DNA of 25,792 nucleotides from the NCBI GenBank assembly GCA_964534765.1, contig CAZHRJ010000029.1, forward strand, positions 1 through 25,792, given 5' to 3'. The position numbers and the translations under genes are program-made. The notes under the pieces were generated by a model, which was not told where the DNA came from, did no database searches, and worked only from the letters and a program-made list of their open reading frames with translations. Origin of the DNA: CAZHRJ01 sp964534765 (lineage in GTDB: Bacteria; Lindowbacteria; 2-12-FULL-62-27). Positions within the stretch are counted from its first letter, which is position 1; each line of letters starts with the position of its first letter. Of the stretch, positions 15,684 through 22,800 are shown piece after piece.

Positions 15684-18600
15684 ATGTTTCCGCTTGAATG
15701 ACCTTCACAAACCTCTCCCGCAAATGCCCGGATAGATACGCCAGGAACTTCACCTTCTCCGGCAAATGCCCCTCGATCGCTTCGGTCGCCGACGCGAATA
15801 ATTCCCGCAGATTCTCCTCGTCTGGCGCCTCTATCCCCGCCATGCTTGCCCCCACGCCCAGCCGACGCCGGATCGCGTCCGGAGTCAATCTCTTTTCCGG
15901 ATCGAGGTGACAGTAAATCACCCCCCCCTTGATCCCAGCCGCCAGGTCCAACCCCGGATCGCCCAGGATCAGGCCCCGGCCGGAAAACATGTACTCGAAC
16001 GCGAATCCCTTCAGATTCGCTCGCGCGTTGATCTCCCCAAGATCGTCCCGGATCGCCGCCGGCGCCTCGCCCAGATGAATGAGATCCGCGCCCGATAGAC
16101 GAATTCCAAAACGCGAGTCGGCATACGGGCCAGCCACGATCAGCGTCCCGCCGATCGCGCCGTAGGCCGCGCTCTTGCCGATGGACCCGTCCACCAGTTT
16201 CCCCATGAAATTTTCGCCCGGCATAATCTCGATCCGGCCGCCGGTCAAACTTTTCGCTGTGCCGTCCTGCGCGCCCCCGTGGATCCGGATGGCGACCCGG
16301 TCGTAGTTGAACGCACCCAACCCATTGCCCGGTATGCAGGCGTCCCGCGGCGCGATCTCAACCCGCCGGATCACGTCCTGAATATCCTCGCCGAAGGCGC
16401 CACGACGCGCGCGCCGGCGCGCAATCTCGCCCGACAGGCTCGTTCCGATCGACCGGTCCGTGTTGGATAGGGGTTCGACCAGCCGCAGTTCCAGGGGCGC
16501 GGATTTTTTCGCGCTGCCGTTGCCATTGGATCCTTGTCGCTTGCGAATCTCATCACAGAAAATCAGTCGATGCTCCTCGGTCGTCGCCGTAAAAAGCCGG
16601 CCTCGCACAATCCGCGCCGGCGCGCCGCGATTCCGGCCCGACATCGCGCTCGATATGGGCGTCAGCATGTCCTCAAGTCTCAGCTGGTACGGAGTCATAC
16701 TTGCGGTTGTGCGGGTTTGCCCGGCTGCCGACGACGCCGGCGCCGATAGAAGATCCGTTCGCCCGCGCAAAACTCGAACGGAACCGATGTTGACCTCCGC
16801 CAGCCGGCGCCTTAAATACTCGTTCATCCCGGAAAAAAATGTCACCAGACCCGCCGTCGCGCGATCAAGCTCCCGCGCTTCGTATATCTTCACGCCATGC
16901 GACTCGGCCTCCTCCGGCGTCATCCAGGGCGAGGTGATTCCGGTTGGACATTTGACGGTACTGCACTGCGCGCAGTAGATGCACCCGATCACCGCCATCG
17001 GCAGCGTCCCGAATCCCACTCGGTCCGCGCCCAGCGCGATCAGCGTCAAAACCTCCTCCGCGGTCTTGATGCCGCCGTCCACTCGCAGCTCCACTCGGTC
17101 CCGCAGACCCAGTTCCGTCAGCGTCCGGTGGGCCTCGGCCAGGGATATCTCCACTGGGAATCCCACCCAGCGCATCGAATGTCGACGCGCGCCGCCCGTG
17201 CCGCCCTCAAACCCTGAAATACAGATCGCGTCCGGATGCCCTTCCTTGGCCAGGCCCGCCACGATGTTGCCCAGATTCGGTATCGCGGGAACTTTCACCT
17301 CCACCTTGATCTCCGGATTGACCGTCCGAAGCTCCTGAATCAAAGTCGGTATCAGATCCTCGATGCTGTACAGATCGTGATTGTTCGCCGGCGAAATTAA
17401 ATCCACTCCGGCCTTGCAGTGCCGCGTCGCCGCCACCGCCGCCGTCACTTTGATTCCTCGCAGCATCCCTCCTTCGCCCGGCTTGGCACCCTGGCCGATC
17501 TTGATCGATATCCACGACGCGTCGCACAGGATGTCCGTGTCCACCCCAAACCGGCCCGACGCGATCTGCTGCGACCGCCACTTGCGGAATTTCGGGCCGC
17601 GGAGAAACTCGGGCTCGCCGCCTTCGCCGTTCACACATAAAATGTCCAGGTCCTTCGCGGCCGATATATACGACGTAAAGGCGGTCAGATTCGATGCCCC
17701 AAACGACATGGCGGCGAAAAAAATCGGCGAGCCGTGATCGCCGACAGACAGGATCACAGACGACGGCTCCATTGGAATACGCTCGTCCGTTGGTCTCCTC
17801 AGCGGCAGAAGATGCCGCACGGAAAATGGGCCCTTGCCCGCATCCGAGGTCGATCGGTACTCGGCCATGGCGGTTTCGTATGTCCCGTATCCGGTCTGGC
17901 CGGCTGCGATTTCCTCGATCACACGCCGCAGCCGCCCGGACCACTGAAGCGGCGTCTTGTTGATACGGTCCGTAGAAATTTGCGTAAATCGCGCCTGCTC
18001 CCACTCGCTCCATAAATCCAACGTCAGCCCTTCGGTCGACCCGCCCAGATAATTGACGATTCCCAACAGGTGCGCAATCTCGTCCGATAAACCAATGCCC
18101 GCGAAAATCCGGCCGTACCCCTCCAGCTCGTAGATGCCCATCGTCGACATCACTTTCTTGATTCCTTCCACCAGCGCCTTTTTCAGATTCGTCAGCCGCT
18201 TCTGCGGCGCTATCTCTTTTAACGCCGGCCGCAAAGACTCCAGCGCCAGACGCTCCATCCGCGTCGGACACACGGCCGATACGCCCAGCCCAAGAAGAAG
18301 CACGATGTCATGCAAATTCCGGACGCGCGGCGAGGACATGATCAAACTCACGGTCCGAAATAAACTCTCCGATTCAGCCCCATCATCCACCGGATCGGAT
18401 TCTGTCCCCTCCCCGATCGCGGGGGTTGGGCTGGACCTTCGGCGTGGTGTTCCGCCCCGTTCCGCTTCGGTTTCCGACAGTTCCTGAATCGCCGCGGCCG
18501 CGGCCAGATGCGGATCGAGCGGAAAATGGTCGATCTCCTCCGAATCCAGAATCAGGATGTTCGCCTCCTGCCGGACCACCGCGTCTCTGACCATTTCCCG

Positions 18601-20400
18601 AAGACGCCGGAGCGCCCCGGCCTGGGATTCTCCACGCTGAAAATCGGCTCGGACACGGACGACACGGAGATCGGTGGTGGATTTCAAAAGGGAGCGCAGA
18701 GACCTCAGGTCCTCGCGGTACAAAATCGGGCTGTCCAGCCAGACTTGTTTGCGGACCGTCGAAAATCGGCGCAGACTGGGTTTGGGGCCAAGAAGCGTGT
18801 CAAGCGAGAAGTAGGTGCCCTCCCGGACAGAATCGATGGACGGATTCGTCACCACCGCTACCGTCTCCAGAATATAGTCCGCCACGTTCCGACGCGCCCC
18901 CGGACCGCGGCTGTCCAGCGCCGCCAGCGGATCGGGCGTCAATCCCACGGATCCCAGCGGCTCCGCGCCGCTTTGCGCCTGCGCGGAGATCACATCGACA
19001 TCCTCGTCCGTAAAACCCAGCGCGGACGGCGGGGGCCTTCGGTCCCGCGGATCTATTCGAGCGGTGGTTAAAATCGCCTCCGAGGACAGGTGGCTCACAA
19101 AGGAACACGCTACCAATGTCTTTTCGACGCCCGATGCGTCCAGTCCCATCCGCAGCGCGTCCACGTGCACCGCATCACCGACTTCTGACGACGTCAAAAC
19201 CCGCGGCTCACCCGACCGAAGGTCCAGAAAAACCGCTTCGCCGCCGGCGATCGGCCGCGCGTCCTCCTCGTTCGTCCCAAACTCCACCACCCCGCGCTCC
19301 GATGTGATCGTGATCTCTTTTTCCGCACGGCCGATCCACAGCGGCCGAAGACTCATGTGATCCACAAAGGCAAACCCTGTCTGGCCGTAGGCGCCCACCA
19401 CCGCCACCGGGCCCTGGACTAGAAACCCGAATGCCCGGCGAAAATACTCCAACTCGCTCTGAAGCGGCTGCGGCAGGCTCCGGAGATTCCGGCTGCCGAC
19501 GTTGAATAAAATCCTGAACGCGCTGATGGGCGACAGGCCAAAATCATTGATGAAACTCTCCAGTATCCGGTCCAACACCGCCGTGTCCGACGCGCCGCGC
19601 GGCAGCGGTACCCCCAATGCCTCCGCGCTCGCGATCAACCGCTCGATCGTGTTCACTTCACCGTTGTGACAGATCAGAGCAAAGGGGTGGGCGAGCTTGT
19701 GAAGCGGCCGCGTATTGGTGCTCATGCGGACGTGGCCGATCGCAAACCGGGTTTTGAACCGGGAGTTGCGCAGTTCCGGGTAATATCGCGGCAGTGTCTC
19801 GGCAACGCCCATGACTTTGTAGACAACCGTCGTCGACGAAAAGGATGGAAAATGGATCTCGGGAAATTCCTCTTCAAGCCGGATCTTCGCCCGGTACATC
19901 CTCTCTTCGCAGAGTGTCGCTGACTGCACCAGCACGCCGATCCGGAAGATGTCCGGCTCCGCCCGCGCGGCCGCCGGCCCCAGCGCCGATGGGTTCGTCG
20001 GAACCGCCCTGTGATACAGATAGGTGAGCCGCTCGGCCGCCAGGACCGCCTTGAGGCGCCGGAAAAAATGGGTCTGGACTCTCTGGGATTTGGGCAAAAA
20101 TGCAACACCCCAGCCCACGCCGGCCGCAAGTCCAGGGTTCAGACCCTCGTGCGTCAAGTCTTCCTCGACCATCGCCCGCGGGATCGTCGTCATGATACCC
20201 GCGCCGTCGCCGTCGATCCCCGCGTCGCTCTGAACCATCCCACCGCGGTCCTGGAGGTGGCTGAGATCCTGCAATACGCGCCGCAGGACCCCGAAACTGC
20301 CCGGCTTGGCAAATTCACCCGTCCGAAACCGCGCCGATATCCCGCACGCGTCGTGATCGGGATGAAGATACTTGTCACAGATCGAAAAATCCTTTTTCAT
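15682..20400 (-). CDS. gltB: Glutamate synthase large subunit (GltB), divergent
   Basis: Counted from ATG 20400 the protein has 1572 residues, the expected GltB size. The class II glutaminase domain begins with HPDHDACGISARF, so Cys19 should become the N-terminal nucleophile after processing; MSTNTRPLHKLAHPF and CHNGEVNTI lie in the same domain. The FMN domain shows IASGRFGV, KIGQGAKPGEGGML, GVDLISPANNHDLYSIEDL, GFEGGTGGARR and DGGIKTAEEV. The 3Fe-4S ligands C1140-X5-C1146-X4-C1151 are intact, with an extra Cys1143. The C-terminal GXGXG domain contains GGRIEIMPGENFMGKLV. Residues about 637-677 are a low-complexity Glu/Ser/Pro-rich insert. It should make two glutamates from glutamine and 2-oxoglutarate. 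No gltD small subunit is adjacent. An upstream in-frame TTG at 20439 is possible, but neither start has a clear ribosome site. Confidence 0.92.
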   Translation of the reverse strand: MKKDFSICDKYLHPDHDACGISARFRTGEFAKPGSFGVLRRVLQDLSHLQDRGGMVQSDAGIDGDGAGIMTTIPRAMVEEDLTHEGLNPGLAAGVGWGVAFLPKSQRVQTHFFRRLKAVLAAERLTYLYHRAVPTNPSALGPAAARAEPDIFRIGVLVQSATLCEERMYRAKIRLEEEFPEIHFPSFSSTTVVYKVMGVAETLPRYYPELRNSRFKTRFAIGHVRMSTNTRPLHKLAHPFALICHNGEVNTIERLIASAEALGVPLPRGASDTAVLDRILESFINDFGLSPISAFRILFNVGSRNLRSLPQPLQSELEYFRRAFGFLVQGPVAVVGAYGQTGFAFVDHMSLRPLWIGRAEKEITITSERGVVEFGTNEEDARPIAGGEAVFLDLRSGEPRVLTSSEVGDAVHVDALRMGLDASGVEKTLVACSFVSHLSSEAILTTARIDPRDRRPPPSALGFTDEDVDVISAQAQSGAEPLGSVGLTPDPLAALDSRGPGARRNVADYILETVAVVTNPSIDSVREGTYFSLDTLLGPKPSLRRFSTVRKQVWLDSPILYREDLRSLRSLLKSTTDLRVVRVRADFQRGESQAGALRRLREMVRDAVVRQEANILILDSEEIDHFPLDPHLAAAAAIQELSETEAERGGTPRRRSSPTPAIGEGTESDPVDDGAESESLFRTVSLIMSSPRVRNLHDIVLLLGLGVSAVCPTRMERLALESLRPALKEIAPQKRLTNLKKALVEGIKKVMSTMGIYELEGYGRIFAGIGLSDEIAHLLGIVNYLGGSTEGLTLDLWSEWEQARFTQISTDRINKTPLQWSGRLRRVIEEIAAGQTGYGTYETAMAEYRSTSDAGKGPFSVRHLLPLRRPTDERIPMEPSSVILSVGDHGSPIFFAAMSFGASNLTAFTSYISAAKDLDILCVNGEGGEPEFLRGPKFRKWRSQQIASGRFGVDTDILCDASWISIKIGQGAKPGEGGMLRGIKVTAAVAATRHCKAGVDLISPANNHDLYSIEDLIPTLIQELRTVNPEIKVEVKVPAIPNLGNIVAGLAKEGHPDAICISGFEGGTGGARRHSMRWVGFPVEISLAEAHRTLTELGLRDRVELRVDGGIKTAEEVLTLIALGADRVGFGTLPMAVIGCIYCAQCSTVKCPTGITSPWMTPEEAESHGVKIYEARELDRATAGLVTFFSGMNEYLRRRLAEVNIGSVRVLRGRTDLLSAPASSAAGQTRTTASMTPYQLRLEDMLTPISSAMSGRNRGAPARIVRGRLFTATTEEHRLIFCDEIRKRQGSNGNGSAKKSAPLELRLVEPLSNTDRSIGTSLSGEIARRRARRGAFGEDIQDVIRRVEIAPRDACIPGNGLGAFNYDRVAIRIHGGAQDGTAKSLTGGRIEIMPGENFMGKLVDGSIGKSAAYGAIGGTLIVAGPYADSRFGIRLSGADLIHLGEAPAAIRDDLGEINARANLKGFAFEYMFSGRGLILGDPGLDLAAGIKGGVIYCHLDPEKRLTPDAIRRRLGVGASMAGIEAPDEENLRELFASATEAIEGHLPEKVKFLAYLSGHLRERFVKVIQAET

Positions 20401-20480
20401 TTCGCGCGGGATGGTAACTTTTGATGGAATCAAAAACAATCCGGAATTGGGCTGGTCGGTGGACCGCGGTAAATGCTTCC

Positions 20481-20918
20481 TCAGTTGAACGGATTCACCA
20501 CCTGGATGTCCCTGAACCGCCGGAATCCATCGTCGTTCGTGTAAATCTTCCTCACCCCGTTTTCCAGCATGATCGCGGCTATTCGCGTGTCATGGATAAA
20601 CGGCCCACGCACGCCGGGCGTGTGCGACGCCAACTCCGTGAAAATCTCATAATGCCTCGAACCCGGATGAATCATCTGCGCCGTCGGCGCCGCCAGCAGA
20701 TTCTGAACAAAGTCGATCGCCTCATCGATGTACAGCGCCTTGCCCTGGATCGATCGGGGATCGGTGATGACGCGCAAAAATTCAAAAACATTGATCCAGC
20801 TGATTTGCCACGGATCCGTTCCCTCCACCAGTCCCTTAAGGAACGTGTTCGCCTTCCGGGAGTACTGGCTGTCTTCATTGAGGACGTAAACCAGAATGTT
20901 CGTGTCGATCAGCGCCAT
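20481..20918 (-). CDS. vapC: PIN-domain ribonuclease toxin (VapC family)
   Basis: A 145-residue PIN-domain protein. The acidic residues that bind metal are visible: Asp5 in MALIDTNILVYV, Glu46 in WINVFEFLRVI, Asp110 in FIHDTRIAAI, and Asp129/Asp130 in YTNDDGFRRF. VapC toxins cleave RNA, often tRNA. ATG 20918 was chosen because the PIN fold begins there and because it overlaps the end of the antitoxin gene by 10 nt; the longer open frame to 21080 only shadows the antitoxin. It is followed 80 nt later by gltB in the same direction. All catalytic residues are present, so the toxin looks active. Confidence 0.9.
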   Translation of the reverse strand: MALIDTNILVYVLNEDSQYSRKANTFLKGLVEGTDPWQISWINVFEFLRVITDPRSIQGKALYIDEAIDFVQNLLAAPTAQMIHPGSRHYEIFTELASHTPGVRGPFIHDTRIAAIMLENGVRKIYTNDDGFRRFRDIQVVNPFN

Positions 20919-21166
20919 GTCTTGGGATCGTCCGTCGCCGGACCGTAAATCCATTCCCGCGTGATCACATCCGGCATCGGCCCCAATGGCCGCGGCCTGC
21001 ACCAGTCCTCGAATTTCTTCCGGGTGGGGGGGATACTTTTTGCAGGCCGCAGCTTCGCCGAAACCGCCCCCGCCACCCATTCCGATATCGTCTGGTTGTC
21101 CTTGGCGGCCTTGAGTTTAAGCTCCCTCCAGAGCGCGTCCGGAATGATCAGTGTGGTTCGTGCCAT
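20909..21166 (-). CDS. Ribbon-helix-helix antitoxin (VapB-like)
   Basis: An 85-residue protein whose N-terminus (MARTTLIIPDALWRELKLKA, then NQTISEWVAGAVSAKL) fits a ribbon-helix-helix DNA-binding domain: a short beta strand and two helices. The rest (RKKFEDWCRPRP to the end) is a likely extended toxin-binding tail with several Trp and Pro. ATG 21166 is preceded by a full AGGAGGT at 9 nt spacing. It overlaps the PIN toxin by 10 nt, the classic antitoxin-first order. Such antitoxins neutralise the toxin and repress their own promoter, so an operator in the upstream 100-150 nt is expected. Confidence 0.85.
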   Translation of the reverse strand: MARTTLIIPDALWRELKLKAAKDNQTISEWVAGAVSAKLRPAKSIPPTRKKFEDWCRPRPLGPMPDVITREWIYGPATDDPKTWR

Positions 21167-21175
21167 CGGTGATTT

Positions 21176-21194
21176 ACCTCCTACTTGAATTTTA
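21176..21194 (-). promoter_or_regulatory. Strong ribosome site and possible -10 for the toxin-antitoxin operon
   Basis: On the minus strand AGGAGGT (21176-21182) precedes the antitoxin ATG by 9 nt and fixes that start. TAAAAT (21189-21194), just upstream, resembles a -10 hexamer, but no good -35 lies 16-18 nt before it. If it is used, the 5' leader would be very short. Confidence 0.4.
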
Positions 21195-21226
21195 GAAATC
21201 ACATAAAAAAGCAGGACGTTTACCGC

Positions 21227-21307
21227 AGAGGCGCGGAGCTGACGCGGAGTTTTTAGAAAATTTTCTCGATAAACCTCCCTATTTCTCTGCGTCACCTCCG
21301 CGCCTCT
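21227..21307. repeat. Long imperfect inverted repeat upstream of the antitoxin gene
   Basis: The arms 21227-21248 and 21286-21307 pair over 22 positions with 20 Watson-Crick pairs, one G-U and one mismatch, around a 37-nt loop. The loop contains a 12-bp palindrome, AGAAAATTTTCT, at 21255-21266. The left arm belongs to the same repeat as 15642-15667. It lies about 60 nt upstream of the antitoxin start, so it could be an operator, a transcription barrier or a repeat-family element. No coding sequence covers it. Confidence 0.7.
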
Positions 21308-21843
21308 ATGTTGAATCCCCCCTTCACTCAACCATTACAACACCCCCCCATTTGTCATACAATCATACCCCATCATACATACGTATGTCAAATGATCCTG
21401 TCCATTTCGTAATGCCAAAGAAATCTTTGCTTTTGGTATACATCCTATATAATACTCTTACCGATAGTGTCTAGGGGTGGAGAACAGGGGAATTCGCGCA
21501 ATTGGATTCGCAAGAGGTCGCCGGGAACTCATTCTTGATCCATTCCTGGCGATTAAGGGGTTCAGGGGTAACGGATTGACTTCTTACTGCCGCGCCGCAA
21601 AATTCATCCTCTCACGAGGCCTTGAAATGGGGGGGCTTGTCTCGCCTATTCGCGCCTATGTGTCCCACATCACACGGTCTATTTCATATCTCCGACACGC
21701 TGTCTTGGTGTGCGGGAAATACTATTATGGATTTTCTTGTGCCCTCCCCCACTCGTATGGTCACGCCGGATGGGTTGAGCGATGACTCGCCCGCGTGTTA
21801 TGCGCCGCTCGCCCTATGGATTCCGGGCCATTGATCGATTTGA
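21308..21843. other. Region without a convincing gene
   Basis: The first 170 bases are clearly more AT-rich than the rest of the window and hold C-runs, a 12-bp palindrome ACATACGTATGT (21377-21388) and a promoter-like pair near 21426-21453. From 21480 on, the composition is mixed. A GTG-started frame at 21477-21785 encodes 102 residues but has no family resemblance and a poor ribosome site. A 29-codon frame at 21782-21868 follows. A hairpin ATTGATC/GATCAAT (arms 21830-21836 and 21844-21850) sits at the edge of the nucleotidyltransferase remnant. The whole may be decayed sequence. Confidence 0.5.
21426..21453 (+). promoter_or_regulatory. Promoter-like pair in the AT-rich region
   Basis: TTTGCT at 21426-21431 and a perfect TATAAT at 21448-21453 are separated by 16 nt on the plus strand, a good housekeeping arrangement. 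Transcription would begin near 21460 and run towards the nucleotidyltransferase genes, but the first convincing product lies 500 nt further on. It may drive that operon or an untranslated RNA, or reflect chance in AT-rich DNA. Confidence 0.35.
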
Positions 21844-21972
21844 GATCAATCGCTGGCGGCGGACTTGATTCGCATGAAGGAGGCGGCCTTGGCAGATGAT
21901 CCTTCCCGGCCGCGGGATCGCGCCGATATTCAGGCCCTCCATCAAATTCACCGCACCGGACGCCGATCATGA
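21844..21972 (+). pseudogene. C-terminal remnant of a nucleotidyltransferase-family gene
   Basis: The frame from 21850 reads SLAADLIRMKEAA and then DDPSRPRDRADIQAL, which matches the usual C-terminal end of MNT/AbiEii-like nucleotidyltransferases (DLIxMKxAAGRPxDLxDIxAL). An in-frame TGA at 21841-21843 closes it upstream and no N-terminal nucleotidyltransferase motif is found before it. Another frame just upstream reads RAIDRFEINR (up to 21868), which might be the preceding part shifted by an indel. The remnant stops at 21970-21972, overlapping the ATG of the next ORF. It is probably the broken partner of an older nucleotidyltransferase gene. A short working protein from ATG 21874 is possible but unlikely. 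Confidence 0.5.
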
Positions 21973-22193
21973 CCCGCCGCCCCGCCCAAATTTCCGCCGG
22001 TTCGGCCGGAAAACCTCGCCCAGCCGTCCTTGGATTTACTCCTCGATCCCTGCCCCTTGGCAAATGGTTCCGGTCTCTGACGCCGACCCAGCGGCTCGAT
22101 GTGCTCTTCGAACGCATGGCCTGGGTCGCCGGCATGCGCCGGGCGCTTTCCTCATCCGACGCCGCCGGCAGGTCCAGCCGAGGTAACGGTTGA
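21969..22193 (+). CDS. Small hypothetical protein preceding a nucleotidyltransferase
   Basis: A 74-residue product with a Pro/Arg-rich start and a helical core, SLTPTQRLDVLFERMAWVAGMRRAL, that resembles small helical proteins seen next to nucleotidyltransferase genes; I cannot name the family. The Ala/Ser/Gly-rich end has low complexity. Its ATG overlaps the stop of the upstream remnant (ATGA, 21969-21972) and its own TGA shares a base with the ATG of the nucleotidyltransferase (TGATG, 22191-22195). This coupling, and the small-partner-first order, fit a two-component module such as a toxin-antitoxin-like pair. No strong ribosome site precedes it. The first 30 residues may not be native. Confidence 0.5.
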   Translation: MTRRPAQISAGSAGKPRPAVLGFTPRSLPLGKWFRSLTPTQRLDVLFERMAWVAGMRRALSSSDAAGRSSRGNG

Positions 22194-22669
22194 TGAAAGA
22201 GATGACCGAACCGGTTCGACGGTTGTTTCGTGAGTTGGAGGCGGCGCGGGTGAAGTATGCCGTGATTGGTCGGACCGCCGCCGTCTTTTTTGGCGTCGAC
22301 GTGATGACCTACGACGTTGATATCATCCTCGATCGTCCGGTATCCAATGTGAAACGTTTGTACCGGGCGCTGTTGAAACTCAAGGCCGTCGATCGCATGC
22401 CGTCGACTCGGGAGATTGAACTCTTCCTCTCCGAAAAGGTCACCCGATTTCGCGTTGGACTTTTCGTCCTGGATGTACTGAAGTGGCAGGATGGGTTCCC
22501 AAAAAGCGCTTGGAAACGCGTCCGGAAAAAACGCTATGGCGGCGTTCTGTTCTGCGTGGCTCACTTGCATGACTTGATCGAAACCAAATCCCAGACCGGC
22601 CGCCCAAAGGACGCTTCGGACGTCCGACGCCTCAAAAAAATTCTTGAATCGTCGGAGAACCACCCATGA
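22193..22669 (+). CDS. Nucleotidyltransferase-fold protein (MNT/AbiEii-like)
   Basis: A 158-residue protein with the minimal nucleotidyltransferase layout. YAVIGRTAAVFFGV (23-36) corresponds to the nucleotide-binding GG loop, although the second Gly is Arg27. TYDVDIIL (39-46) carries the metal-binding Asp41 and Asp43. The C-terminal LHDLIETKSQTGRPKDASDVRRL matches the conserved DLIxxK-x4-R-x-KDxxD end of the family. Such proteins transfer nucleotides to RNA or proteins, and several are toxins of two-gene systems. ATG 22193 has GAGGT about 9 nt upstream and overlaps the 74-aa gene; a TTG at 22190 is discounted. The changed GG loop may reduce activity. Its stop overlaps the start of a 44-codon ORF (ATGA, 22666-22669). 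Confidence 0.8.
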   Translation: MKEMTEPVRRLFRELEAARVKYAVIGRTAAVFFGVDVMTYDVDIILDRPVSNVKRLYRALLKLKAVDRMPSTREIELFLSEKVTRFRVGLFVLDVLKWQDGFPKSAWKRVRKKRYGGVLFCVAHLHDLIETKSQTGRPKDASDVRRLKKILESSENHP

Positions 22670-22800
22670 GTCAATCCAGCGCCCGGACTGTGAAACTAGC
22701 CGGATTTGAAAGTAAAGATGTCAACCTCCGTAACCTCCGTCCCCATTCGCCCCACTCTTTACGTCGATTCGCCGTTCCGGCCGAAAGGGCCTGGTCATGA
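22666..22800 (+). CDS. Possible 44-residue small protein between two overlapping genes
   Basis: This small frame starts at an ATG overlapping the nucleotidyltransferase stop (ATGA, 22666-22669) and ends at a TGA overlapping the next gene's ATG (ATGA, 22797-22800). It fills the 127-nt gap exactly. The product (MSQSSARTVKLAGFESKDV, then basic His/Pro/Arg-rich) resembles nothing I know. A 9-bp tandem repeat AACCTCCGT (22723-22740) encodes NLRNLR. It may be a real coupling ORF that carries ribosomes to the downstream gene, or chance. Confidence 0.35.
   Translation: MSQSSARTVKLAGFESKDVNLRNLRPHSPHSLRRFAVPAERAWS

Noticed and set aside
20919..21080. N-terminal extension of the PIN toxin to 21080
   Set aside because: The added segment is Gly/Ala-rich, covers the antitoxin gene in another frame and precedes the conserved LIDTNIL start.
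21477..21785. 102-residue frame starting at GTG 21477
   Set aside because: AGGGG abuts the start codon, the composition is unlike neighbouring proteins and no motif is visible. It is kept only as part of the non-coding region.
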